From Streptomyces sp. TSRI0281 (GTDB lineage Bacteria; Actinomycetota; Actinomycetes; Streptomycetales; Streptomycetaceae): DNA of 64,000 bases. The position numbers were made by a program, and so were the translations under genes. Below, in pieces: positions 1-8,343 of the stretch. The stretch spans positions 124,001 through 188,000 of the forward strand of contig NZ_LWLE01000008.1 in the NCBI RefSeq assembly GCF_001905125.1, read 5' to 3'. Positions within the stretch are counted from its first letter, which is position 1, and each line of letters begins with the position of its first letter. Below the pieces are notes generated by a model. It was not told where the DNA came from and did no database searches. It worked only from the letters and a program-made list of their open reading frames with translations.

Positions 1-30
1 GAACCCGCAGACAGACACCAACGACCTGGT

Positions 31-102
31 GCCCGAGCAGGGCCGGGCACTGCCCGAGCAGGTCCGGGCACTGGCCGAGCAGGTCCGGGCACTGGCCGAG
101 CA
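31..102. repeat. 21-bp tandem repeat, about 3.3 copies
   Basis: Three 21-bp units start at 31, 52 and 73, and a partial fourth starts at 94. On the plus strand they read as a seven-residue repeat (A/P-E-Q-V-R-A-L), which would be coiled-coil-like. On the minus strand they read as repeats of LLGQCPD. A second direct repeat of 15 bp, two copies, lies at 146-175. On the minus strand that one reads ADLAQ-ADLAQ, which looks like pentapeptide-repeat protein. A coding region running off the left edge is possible on either strand. Both strands show GC-rich third positions, so I cannot choose, and I do not call a gene. Confidence 0.6.
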
Positions 103-332
103 CGTCGACGCCGAGCAGGGGGAACAAGCGGAGGCGGGCGTGATCGGCCTGGGCGAGGTCGGCCTGGGCGAGGTCGGCGTCCCTTGGCATGTGAGGTGTC
201 GCGTCATCGGCCGGGGTGCTCCTGGCGCCCCTTCGGGTGGTTTACGAGCCCTTCGCGGACCGGGCGGCAAGGTGCCTGGAGCATTCGTTTCGGGTCGTGC
301 CCCACGGCCCGGGGAAGGGATGGTGCACATCG

Positions 333-974
333 ATGAGTGCGACACGACGAAACGTTCTGGGTGCCGCTCTGGCCGCGCCGTTGCTGGCGCAGTTCACCGG
401 GACGGCGTCCGCGGCGGATGAGAAGTACGGCACGGTCTCCGAGGGCTGGGTCGAGGTCCGGTGGTCCGAGCCGGTCCAGGCCGAGCTGGACCGGCTCGGA
501 GCGGTGGTCGAGGCCGTGGCCCCGGCTGAGATGGTCAGGTCTTCCGGTGGGCCGGCGTTGCGGTTCCCCGTGCGGTCCGGCGAGGGCAACCCCTCTCTGA
601 CAGAGCTGCCGAGGGCCAAGGGCAGCGGTGCTCTCGACGGGGGCGTCTCGGTGCGCACACCGCTGGGCAACGTCCGGCTCACCGACCTGGAGAGCGCTCT
701 GAAGGACGGACTGGCATCGGGAAAGTGCGAGGTCAACGGCCTCACTGTCGAGCACCCCTTGGCCCTCCGGTGCGGGGTGGACGAAGGGAAACTGTCCACC
801 GACGAGGTTCCGGTGGGCCGGCCCCTGAAGGTCCGGCTCAGTGAGGTGCCGCTGTACGCCACCCCTGAAATGCTCAAGGCGTACACCGCGACGTTCGGCA
901 CGTCCCCGTTCAGCGCTGACTCGGTGCTGGGGTATGTGACCGTAGCGGGTACGTACACCCCGCCGAAGCCGTGA
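333..974 (+). CDS. Tat-exported hypothetical protein
   Basis: This 213-residue protein has a clear twin-arginine signal: R5-R6 in TRRNVLG, a hydrophobic stretch at about 8-21, and an ASA cleavage site after residue 27. The mature part is soluble with no recognised catalytic motif. It contains two cysteines near its centre (KCEVNG and LRCGV) that could form a disulphide outside the cell. The start at 333 is preferred over an upstream in-frame start at 216 because it begins at the signal peptide and has a purine-rich ribosome site (GGGGAAGGGA) about ten bases upstream. It is a single gene converging on the prenyl synthase fusion. The product is unrecognised; export is well supported. Confidence 0.75.
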   Translation: MSATRRNVLGAALAAPLLAQFTGTASAADEKYGTVSEGWVEVRWSEPVQAELDRLGAVVEAVAPAEMVRSSGGPALRFPVRSGEGNPSLTELPRAKGSGALDGGVSVRTPLGNVRLTDLESALKDGLASGKCEVNGLTVEHPLALRCGVDEGKLSTDEVPVGRPLKVRLSEVPLYATPEMLKAYTATFGTSPFSADSVLGYVTVAGTYTPPKP

Positions 975-983
975 GGCAGGGAC

Positions 984-1012
984 CGGGCCCGGGCTCCGGA
1001 TGCACGGGCCCG
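984..1012. terminator. possible bidirectional hairpin
   Basis: CGGGCCCG occurs at 984-991 and again at 1005-1012. The octamer is self-complementary, so the two copies can pair into an 8-bp stem with a 13-nt loop. It sits in the 57-bp gap between two convergent genes. There is no T-tract, as is common in high-GC actinomycetes. Confidence 0.45.
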
Positions 1013-1031
1013 TTCCCGGGTCGCAGGGTCC

Positions 1032-2663
1032 TCAAGCCGGCTCTGTCGAACGGGTCGGCTCCGCCGGCCGGGCAGGGCCGGGGAGAGTCCCGCCGAAGCG
1101 GCGCTGGCGGCCGGCGTAGACCGTGACCGCCTCCCGTAGCTGCTCCAGGCCGAAGCTGGGCCAGGGAGTCGGATCGAAGACCATTTCGGCGTAGGCCAGG
1201 TGCCAGGGAAGGAAGTTGCTGGTCCGCTGTTCACCGGAGGTGCGGATCAGCAGATCGACGTCCGGGAGGCCGGGCACGTACATGTTCCGGTCCAGGTCGG
1301 CGGGGCCGATGTCCTGTGGCCGGATCGCTCCGCGGGCCGCTTCGGCCGCCAGCGCCCGGGCGGCCTCGACCAGTTCTTCGCGCCCGCCGTAGTCGACGCA
1401 GACAGTCAGCGTCAGCGTCCGGTTGTTCGACGTCATGCTTTCCGCCAGGGTCAGTACGGAGGCCAGTGACGGGTCGATGCGGTCCCGCCGCCCGCACCAG
1501 CGCACCCGCACCCCCAGGTCGTGCAGCCACTCCGCACCCCGGGCCATCGCATCGGCCATGGTCTCGAACAGCGCGTCCAGTTCGTCCTGAGAGCGGTTCC
1601 AGTTCTCGGTGGAGAACGCGTAGAGAGTCAGGTGCCGCACTCCCAGCCGCAGCGCGGCGTTGACCAGGCGCATCGCGGGCCACTGACCCGCCTGATGCCC
1701 CCGGAAGACCGGCTGACCCTGCTCCGATGCCCATCGTCGGTTGCCGTCCATGATGACCGCGACGTGCTCCGGCACCGCATCCACATCCGCGAGCGGCCAT
1801 ACCGGGCGGCGAGGGACCCCATCGGCGGACACCAGCGGCTCAAGACCGTGGGTGAAGACCCGCTCCTGGCGGAGGGCGGTCTCGTCGAACTGCAGATGGG
1901 CACCCAGCACCAGCAGGTGCAGGAACGGCCGGTACTCGCGCTCCACCAATGCCGTCACCGGCGCAGCCTGTTCCAACAGGACGTTCCAGCGGCCGAGTTG
2001 CATGCGCATCAGTTCCGCCAGTGCCCCGGGACGTTCACCGCGTTGCAGATCGCTCACCTCCAGTCCCAGTGCCCGCAGATCGGCGCGCGGCAGGTAGCAC
2101 CGGCCTGCGGCGAGGTCCTCCGGCATATCCTCGACGCCGTCCACCGCTTGGCCCGCCTCGCCCAGCAACGAGGCCATCGCCAATACCTCCGGGTCCCTCA
2201 TGCCCAGCAGCGGGAACCACAGCTCAGCGGTCGCACCTCCCGTCCCCCTCAGGTAGCGCCGCTGGTCCTGGAACGTCTCGAAGAGCGGCGGACCGGCGCA
2301 GTCGGCCTCCAGGGTGCCCAGGAACTCCTCGATCACCACACGGTCGAGATCCCACCGCCACACCGTGTCCACGAACGCCCGCAGCACCGGATGCCCGCTG
2401 TCCCCCGAACGCAACCCCTCGCGGGTGGCGGAATACCAACGGGCAAGCCGCCGCACACGCTCCGTCGACGTACCCTCCCTGTCGGCGATGGTGTCGGTCC
2501 GCAGGAAGAAGCCGTGGACAGCGTGCATGTGCGGGCGAACCGGGGCGGGCAGCAGTTCAGTTGCCCGCCACATCGGCGTAAAGAACTGCCTGGTCAACGC
2601 CTCGCACTGCTCGTAGGACTCAAGCAACTCGGACGAGCCGGACAAAGTCTCATCACTCATCAT
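1032..2663 (-). CDS. squalene/phytoene synthase-like domain fused to cis-prenyltransferase (UppS family)
   Basis: This 543-residue protein carries two prenyltransferase folds. Residues about 15-275 resemble the head-to-head (squalene/phytoene synthase) family. Both aspartate-rich motifs are present: D57-T-I-A-D61, and D179-M-P-E-D183 followed by GRCYLP. Residues about 297-525 form a complete cis-prenyltransferase. Its D306 lies in MDGNRRWA, with YAFSTENWNR at 348-357, RTSGEQR at 474-480 and E493 in AYAEMVF. A short linker (VPRRPVWPLADVDA) joins the halves. In separate proteins the first family joins two prenyl diphosphates head to head, and the second makes Z-prenyl (or sometimes irregular) diphosphates from IPP. 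The fusion suggests the C-terminal product is passed to the N-terminal domain; the end product is unknown. The ATG at 2663 follows GGGGAGG by seven bases. The gene stands alone next to decayed genes. Confidence 0.85.
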   Translation of the reverse strand: MMSDETLSGSSELLESYEQCEALTRQFFTPMWRATELLPAPVRPHMHAVHGFFLRTDTIADREGTSTERVRRLARWYSATREGLRSGDSGHPVLRAFVDTVWRWDLDRVVIEEFLGTLEADCAGPPLFETFQDQRRYLRGTGGATAELWFPLLGMRDPEVLAMASLLGEAGQAVDGVEDMPEDLAAGRCYLPRADLRALGLEVSDLQRGERPGALAELMRMQLGRWNVLLEQAAPVTALVEREYRPFLHLLVLGAHLQFDETALRQERVFTHGLEPLVSADGVPRRPVWPLADVDAVPEHVAVIMDGNRRWASEQGQPVFRGHQAGQWPAMRLVNAALRLGVRHLTLYAFSTENWNRSQDELDALFETMADAMARGAEWLHDLGVRVRWCGRRDRIDPSLASVLTLAESMTSNNRTLTLTVCVDYGGREELVEAARALAAEAARGAIRPQDIGPADLDRNMYVPGLPDVDLLIRTSGEQRTSNFLPWHLAYAEMVFDPTPWPSFGLEQLREAVTVYAGRQRRFGGTLPGPARPAEPTRSTEPA

Positions 2664-2689
2664 GCACAGACCTCCCCTTCAACCACGCC

Positions 2690-3320
2690 GTTCGGCAGCA
2701 CCCGCACCCCCGCGCAGCGCGGCCGGATGACAACGCCTCCCCACCGACCCGCGGGCAGGAAGCCTCCCCCATCACCAACGACACGCCGAGCGACCGGTAT
2801 CGGGCGGCAAAGCGCCGACGGGCCCGCAGGATCGTCGATCGGCGGAGCGACTCGCTCGACGGCGTGGCCGTCATCGTCGTGGAGAAGCGCACTACGCCAC
2901 CCGCGTCGATCGCCCCGTCGCGGACCTTCGCCGGCAGAGAGGGGCTCGATGCCCCGGTGAGACTCACCGCGACCCGGAGGTATCGGCGGTGATACTCCCC
3001 CAGCAGCCCGGGGATGCGGGTGCCTTCCAGGCCGCCGACGGTCCCCAGCGCGAACGAGCCGCCCAGCAGACCGGAACGGTCGGCGAACTCCAGGACCGCC
3101 GCCGCGGCCCGCCGCCGGACAGGCGCGGGCGTGCGGCAGCAGGGCGGCACCGCCGGAGATGAGGACCACCTGTCGGGGCAGCCGTTCGAACAGGGGCTCG
3201 CCCAGCTCCTTCTCCAGGGCCTGGATCTGCTGGCTGATCGCGGGCCGAACGACATGGCAGCGGGCCGCCGCCCTGGTGAACGACTGTTCCTCCGCCACCG
3301 CGACGAAGTACTCAAGCGTA
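2690..3320 (-). pseudogene. LysR-family regulator, frameshifted remnant
   Basis: The winged-helix N-terminus is readable in one frame (LEYFVAVAEEQSFTRAAAR, then AISQQIQALEKELGEPLFER). It then runs out near 3120. The effector-domain sequence continues in another frame (VLEFADRSGLL, LGTVGGLEGTRIPGLLGEYHRRY, then SSPSLPAKVRDGAIDA). The 3' end drifts into nonsense before the usual length of about 300 residues, and no convincing start codon precedes LEYF. It lies divergent to a monooxygenase remnant, the common LysR/flavin-hydroxylase arrangement, so the pair probably decayed together. Confidence 0.75.
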
Positions 3321-3390
3321 CGGAGGAGCCGCTGGGACGTGCGGCCGGATACCGCCGGCCGCAGACTCCGTACATCGCGGCCGTCTGTAG

Positions 3391-3917
3391 ACGCTGCTGC
3401 TCGACGCGGTGCGCGAACGTCTGGGCCTGGACGCGGTCCGTACGGGCCTGCTCTTCCAGCGATTCGAGCAGACCGAGGGGGGCGTCCGCGCCCACTTCCT
3501 GGACCGGTCGAGCGGGCTGCCCACGACCGTCGACGGCGACGTGCTGGTCGGCGCCGACGGCATCGACTCCGCCGTCCGCGCCCAGCGTTCCCCATGGGCA
3601 TGAACGGGGGATCGCAGTCCGTCGTCGACACCCGCGTACTGGCCTGGTGCCTGGCCCGGGACAACCACCCCGCCGCCGCGCTCGCCCGCTACGACCTGAT
3701 GCGCCGGCCGGTCGTCAACCCGGTCGTGCCGGCCAACCGGGCCCTGGGGCCGGAAGAGATCATCGCGCGAGCCGCGGACCACGGCGGGGCGCTGCCCGGC
3801 GGGCAGGCCGAGAAGATCGCGGAACGCTACAGGGAGCTGACCCGGGCCACCGTGGCCCAGGTCAACACCCACGCGTCCTGGGCGGTTCCGCGCCGTGCCA
3901 CGGAACCCGCACGCTGA
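3391..3917 (+). pseudogene. FAD-dependent monooxygenase, deleted remnant
   Basis: The first piece (TLLLDAVRERLGLDAVRTG to GADGIDSAVRAQ, about 3391-3585) is the middle of an aromatic-hydroxylase-type FAD monooxygenase, including the GADGxxS motif. After a frame change at about 3590 the C-terminal part follows directly (MNGGSQSVVDTRVLAWCLARD, ANRALGPEEIIARAADHGG), ending at 3917. The N-terminal FAD-binding fold is absent and roughly a hundred residues between the two pieces are missing. The gene cannot be functional. Confidence 0.75.
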
Positions 3918-4062
3918 GGACCAGCCATCGGTGCCCGGCCGCCCGGAGACGGACGTTGGCCTCGCGGGTGACCCTGCGGGCGAGCCTGTCCCGGCCGGCG
4001 CCTTCGCTGTCCGCGCACGGGCCTTTGGCGCGTGCCTCGCCGCTGATCGGAAGTGTGAGCCC

Positions 4063-4330
4063 ATGAGCGGGACCGGCCATCCGGGTTTCGGGGAGGTGCT
4101 GCGTGGTCACCGCCGTGCGGCACGGCTGACGTTGGAGCAGTTGGCCGAGGTCTCGGGTGTCTGCGCCCGCACTCTGTCGGACATGGAGCGTGGACGGAGC
4201 AAGGGGCCGCAGGACCGGACCGTGGCCGCCCTCGCGGATGCGCTGGAGCTGGACGGGAAAGGCCGTACGGAGCTGATCGAGCCGGCACGCGACGGCCGGC
4301 TGACGAGGCCCACACGCAAACCCCCGCCAC
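4063..4330 (+). pseudogene. N-terminal XRE (HTH) fragment of a large Streptomyces regulator
   Basis: The ATG at 4063 begins MSGTGHPGFGEVLRGHRR, then LTLEQLAEVSG..SRTLSDMERG-like helix-turn-helix sequence and a TVAALADALEL segment. This is the N-terminal domain of regulators that normally continue into an NB-ARC ATPase. Here it breaks off after about 85 residues into a proline-rich stretch. No stop codon intervenes before the MHS transporter that starts at 4462 in the same frame, so a 597-residue HTH-transporter fusion could be read. Such a fusion makes no topological sense, and I treat the open frame as chance. Confidence 0.65.
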
Positions 4331-4461
4331 CGCCCCCATGGTGGGCACACGCACCTCGGCGACCGGAACTATGGTGCCCCACCACATACGCCCCTGAACT
4401 GCCCGTTCCTACGGTGTGGCGACACGAAACGTCCCCGCCAACCGTCCGGAAGTGGTGTCCC

Positions 4462-5856
4462 ATGGCCGCCCCCGCAACCTCTCCCCCAACACCCGGCTCC
4501 CTCAAGCGAGTCGTCGCCGCCAGCCTCGTCGGCACCACCGTCGAGTGGTACGACTTCTTCCTGTACGGCTCGGCTGCCGCGCTGGTCTTCAACAAGCTGT
4601 TCTTCCCCGATTCCAACCCGCTCGTCGGCACCCTCCTCTCCTTCCTCACCTATGCCGTCGGCTTCGCCGCGCGGCCTGTCGGGGCCCTGGTGTTCGGGCA
4701 CTACGGCGACCGCCTCGGGCGCAAGAAGCTGCTGGTGCTCAGTCTGCTGATGATGGGCGGGGCGACGTTCGCCATCGGACTGCTGCCGACCCATGCCACG
4801 GTCGGGTCGGCCGCCCCCGTACTGCTCACCGTCCTGCGGCTGGTGCAGGGATTCGCCCTCGGTGGTGAGTGGGGCGGGGCCGTGTTGCTGGTGTCCGAGC
4901 ACGGGGATGCGAAGCGGCGCGGATTCTGGGCGTCATGGCCGCAGACCGGGGCTCCGGCCGGGCAGTTGCTCGCCACCGGGGTGCTGTCCGCGCTCACCGC
5001 GCTGATGTCGGACTCCGCGTTCCTGGCCTGGGGGTGGCGCATCCCGTTCCTGCTCTCGGGTGTGCTCGTGATTCTCGGCCTGTGGATTCGTCTCTCCGTC
5101 GATGAATCCCCTGTTTTCAAGGCAGCGTTGGCGCAGGCCGCTCAGCGCAAGGCGGAGTCCGCCGCGGCGGAGAAGATGCCGCTGGTCGCCGTGTTGCGCC
5201 ATCACTGGCGGGACGTACTGATCGCCATGGGCGCCCGGATGGCGGAGAACATCAGCTACTACGTCATCACCGCGTTCATCCTCGTGTACGCGACGACCGC
5301 CGTCGATCTCAGCAAACAGACGGCTCTCAACGCCGTACTCATCGCCTCCGCCGTGCACTTCGCCGTCATTCCGCTGTGGGGCGCCCTGTCGGACCGCATC
5401 GGGCGCAAGCCGGTCTATCTGGTCGGGGCGATCGGAGTGGGGCTGTGGATGTTCCCGTTCTTCGCGCTGATCGACACACGGAGCTTCGGGAGTCTGCTGC
5501 TCGCCGTCACCGTGGGGCTGATCTTCCACGGCGCGATGTACGCACCGCAGGCGGCGTTCTTCGCCGAGATGTTCGCGACCCGGATGCGGTACTCGGGTGC
5601 GTCGATCGGGGCCCAGTTCTCGTCGGTCGCCGCGGGCGCTCCGGCGCCGCTGATCGCCACCGCGCTGCTCGCCGACTTCGACAGTTCGACGCCGATCGCG
5701 CTGTACGTCATCGCCGCGGCACTGCTCACCGTGGTGGCGCTCCTCTGCGCGAAGGAGACCCGGCACCGGGACCTCGCCGACATCGACGCCGAAGCGGCGG
5801 AAGGGCGGGAACCGGTCGACCGGGCGGAGCTGCCCGCCGACGCCCGTCCGGTCTGA
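4462..5856 (+). CDS. MHS-family MFS transporter (metabolite:H+ symporter)
   Basis: This 464-residue membrane protein has the MHS-family signature GTTVEWYDFFLYG in TM1 and the MFS loop motif GDRLGRKK between TM2 and TM3. The second-half equivalent is SDRIGRKP. About twelve hydrophobic segments can be seen. Relatives take up dicarboxylates, shikimate, betaine or similar metabolites with protons; the substrate cannot be read from sequence. The start is placed at the ATG beginning MAAPATSPPTPGS because the upstream open frame belongs to a truncated HTH gene. The gene is monocistronic and convergent with the Nudix gene. Confidence 0.85.
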   Translation: MAAPATSPPTPGSLKRVVAASLVGTTVEWYDFFLYGSAAALVFNKLFFPDSNPLVGTLLSFLTYAVGFAARPVGALVFGHYGDRLGRKKLLVLSLLMMGGATFAIGLLPTHATVGSAAPVLLTVLRLVQGFALGGEWGGAVLLVSEHGDAKRRGFWASWPQTGAPAGQLLATGVLSALTALMSDSAFLAWGWRIPFLLSGVLVILGLWIRLSVDESPVFKAALAQAAQRKAESAAAEKMPLVAVLRHHWRDVLIAMGARMAENISYYVITAFILVYATTAVDLSKQTALNAVLIASAVHFAVIPLWGALSDRIGRKPVYLVGAIGVGLWMFPFFALIDTRSFGSLLLAVTVGLIFHGAMYAPQAAFFAEMFATRMRYSGASIGAQFSSVAAGAPAPLIATALLADFDSSTPIALYVIAAALLTVVALLCAKETRHRDLADIDAEAAEGREPVDRAELPADARPV

Positions 5857-5883
5857 GACCTCGGGCGGCGGCGGACGGCCGCC

Positions 5884-6363
5884 TCAGGCGAGGGCGGTGG
5901 GCTGGAACCAGGTCGGTCCGTCGGTGAGGGCCTGCTTGATGCGGAAGAGATTGAACTCGGCGAGCGGCGGGAGCGCGTCGACGTCGAACCAGCCCACCTC
6001 CAGCGACTCCTCGTCATTGACCCGTGCCTCGCCGCCCGTCGCCCGGCAGCGGAAGGTGATGTCGAGGAACTGGCACCGGTCGCCGTTGCCGTACTGCACC
6101 GGCTTCAGCGCCTTGGTGAGCACCACCCGCTCGGCCACGCAGTGCACGGCCGTCTCCTCCAGCACCTCGCGTTCGGCCGTCTCCGCGGGCTCCTCCCCCG
6201 GCTCGCAGATACCGGCGATGAGCGCCCACTTGCCCGTATCGGCGCGCCGCCCCAGCAGCACTCTGCCGTCGTCGTCGAAAACCACCGCGCTGACCCCCGG
6301 CAACAGGAGCAGCTGGTGGCCCGCGGTGGCGCGGATGTCACGGATGAAGTCGGGAGTAGCCAT
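5884..6363 (-). CDS. Nudix hydrolase
   Basis: This 159-residue protein has a Nudix box reading G-ICEPG-E-EPAETAE-REVLEE-TAV. The helix glutamates that bind Mg2+ are intact, although the usual glycine near the end of the box is alanine. Nudix enzymes hydrolyse nucleoside diphosphates linked to another group, and the substrate is open. Homologous short Streptomyces proteins begin with the same FIRDIRATAGHQLL-like sequence, supporting the ATG at 6363. It sits 51 bp downstream of the apolipoprotein N-acyltransferase stop on the same strand and may be co-transcribed with it. Confidence 0.85.
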   Translation of the reverse strand: MATPDFIRDIRATAGHQLLLLPGVSAVVFDDDGRVLLGRRADTGKWALIAGICEPGEEPAETAEREVLEETAVHCVAERVVLTKALKPVQYGNGDRCQFLDITFRCRATGGEARVNDEESLEVGWFDVDALPPLAEFNLFRIKQALTDGPTWFQPTALA

Positions 6364-6414
6364 GCGGCGAGCCTAAAGGGTGTGCCGCACTCCTCGGTGG
6401 ATCAGCTCCCGGCC

Positions 6415-8007
6415 CTACGCCTCACCGCGTCGAACCTGCCGGGCGCGCACCGCGCGGACCGTGACCCAGCCGAGGCCGGCCACGGCGAGCAGGGCGATGA
6501 CGCCCTCCGGCAGCGGTCCCATCCGGGTGGCGGGCGTCAGCGAGGACCGCAGCGGCACCTCGTCGACAAGAGCGTCGGGCGTGAACATCTTGGTCTTCCG
6601 CACGATCGTGCCGTCCGGCCTGATCACGGCGCTGACCCCGCTGGTGACCGGTACGACGACGGAGCGCCCGTGCTCGACGGCCCGTACCTGGGACATCGCC
6701 AGCTGCTGGTAGGTCATCTCGCTGCGTCCGAAGGTCGCGTTGTTGCTCGGTACGGCGATCAGCTGCCCGCCGTGCTTCACGGTGTCGCGTACGGCGTCGT
6801 CGAACGCGGCCTCGTAACAGGTGACCAGGCCGACCTCGGTGCCGGCCAGGTCGAAGACACCGACCTTCTCGCCCGGCCCGAAGTCCCGGCGGACGCGGTC
6901 GACGTCCTTGCTGAAGATCCGGACGAAGGACCGCATCGGCATGTACTCGCCGAACGGCTGGATGTGCCGCTTGTCGTACGTGGCGACGGGGCCCTTGTCC
7001 GGGTCCCACTCGATGAGGGTGTTGCGGAGGTTGCCCGAGTCGGGCTCGACCACCGCGCCGACGACCGTGGGGACGCCGATCGCCTTCACGGCGTCATCGA
7101 TCACGAGGCGGGCGTCGGCGTTGCGGTACGGGTCGAGGTCGGAGGAGTTCTCCGGCCACAGCACGAAGTCGGGCTGCGGCACCTTGCCCGCCTTGACCTC
7201 CCGGGCCAGCTGTTCCGTGCGCTTGGCGTGGTTGTCCAGGACCGCGCGGCGCTGGGAGTTGAAGTCCAGGCCGAGGCGCGGCACGTTGCCCTGGATCGCG
7301 GCGACCGTCGCCGTCCCGTCCTCTGCGGAGTCATCGACCAGCGGCAGAGCGGCGAGTGCCGCCGCGACGGGGACCAGGACGGTCGCCGCCGCGGCGACGA
7401 CCGCGGCGCGCGGCACCCTGCCGGTGGTGCGACGGGAACGGAACCGGCGTACCGCCTCGAAGAGTCCGAAGCCGCACAGCACCACCGCGAAGGACAGCAG
7501 CGGGGTCCCGCCCAGCGCGGCGAGCGGCAGGAACACGCTGTCCGCCTGGCCGAAGGCGATCTTGCCCCAGGGGAAGCCGCCGAACGGCACCCGCGCCCGG
7601 ACCGCTTCGTCCAGGGTCCAGACCGCGGCCGCCCAGACGGGCCAGTACGCGAGCCGGGACACTGCGGCGATCCCGACGCAGCCCACCGCGATGAACAGCG
7701 CTTCGGCGGCGGCGAGCGCCAGCCATGGCACCGGGCCGACCTCCTCACCCGTCCAGTGCAGCAGCGGGAGCATGAAGCCGAGCCCGGCGAGGAGGCCGAG
7801 GCCCAGGGCCGCGCGCAGTCCGCGGCCGTACAGGACCCAGCCGAGCAGTGCGAAACCGGGCAGAACCAGCCACCACAGTGGCCGGGGCGGGAAGCTCGCG
7901 TAGAGCAGCACACCGGAGAGTGCGGCAGCGAACGGCCGCACGAGCCCCGGCAGCAGCCTGCGGCCGGGGGGCGTGGCGGCGGGCGACGAGTCGTCGACGG
8001 TGGTCAT
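6415..8007 (-). CDS. lnt: apolipoprotein N-acyltransferase
   Basis: This membrane enzyme adds the third acyl chain to the N-terminal cysteine of lipoproteins. The N-terminal half (to about residue 225) holds several hydrophobic helices. The C-terminal half is a nitrilase-like domain with the catalytic triad E286 (LWPENSS), K346 (YDKRHIQPFGEYMP) and C397 (VTCYEAAF), ending in one more TM helix. The ATG at 8007 is preferred because AGGTGAG lies seven bases upstream. An in-frame GTG at 8019 would add four residues. At 530 residues it has the normal length. Confidence 0.93.
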   Translation of the reverse strand: MTTVDDSSPAATPPGRRLLPGLVRPFAAALSGVLLYASFPPRPLWWLVLPGFALLGWVLYGRGLRAALGLGLLAGLGFMLPLLHWTGEEVGPVPWLALAAAEALFIAVGCVGIAAVSRLAYWPVWAAAVWTLDEAVRARVPFGGFPWGKIAFGQADSVFLPLAALGGTPLLSFAVVLCGFGLFEAVRRFRSRRTTGRVPRAAVVAAAATVLVPVAAALAALPLVDDSAEDGTATVAAIQGNVPRLGLDFNSQRRAVLDNHAKRTEQLAREVKAGKVPQPDFVLWPENSSDLDPYRNADARLVIDDAVKAIGVPTVVGAVVEPDSGNLRNTLIEWDPDKGPVATYDKRHIQPFGEYMPMRSFVRIFSKDVDRVRRDFGPGEKVGVFDLAGTEVGLVTCYEAAFDDAVRDTVKHGGQLIAVPSNNATFGRSEMTYQQLAMSQVRAVEHGRSVVVPVTSGVSAVIRPDGTIVRKTKMFTPDALVDEVPLRSSLTPATRMGPLPEGVIALLAVAGLGWVTVRAVRARQVRRGEA

Positions 8008-8343
8008 GGTGGCGCTCACCTGGCGGAGTCTACGGTGGGCCGCTGTGCGCGGCCGACGTGGCCGGTGCGGGCATCGGCGCCGGTGTCCGGGGGCGGGTGT
8101 GGCCGGTGGAGATGTGGCCGGTGACCGGGGCGGTGTGCCCGCGGTCGAATCGGCCGGCTCGACGTCCCGGAGGGAGGAACGTGCCGAGGCTCGCCGCCTG
8201 GCGCGCCTTTTCCTGCCACACCGTTTCTACGCCATTCCCTCACACCTGCGCCCCATGGCCGGTTACGGTGTGCGCCAGTCCCCTGTCGGCCGGCTGATCC
8301 GGCCGTCGTGGGCGGGACGGTCATGGTCGGGGGGTCGATCAGG
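8008..8343. other. 336-bp intergenic region with one possible 38-codon ORF
   Basis: No conserved gene is visible between the divergent lnt and O-antigen-ligase-like genes. A short plus-strand frame begins with GTG at 8181, directly after AGGGAGGAAC, and ends at 8297. Its product would have three cysteines and several histidine/proline residues, but the codon usage is poor. The region must also hold both divergent promoters. Several GTGGCCGGTG-like direct repeats occur around 8055-8125. Confidence 0.4.

Noticed and set aside
1521..2960. 479-residue plus-strand open frame opposite the prenyl synthase fusion
   Set aside because: It lies antisense to motifs that are clearly coding, has arginine/proline/histidine-rich composition and no recognisable domain.
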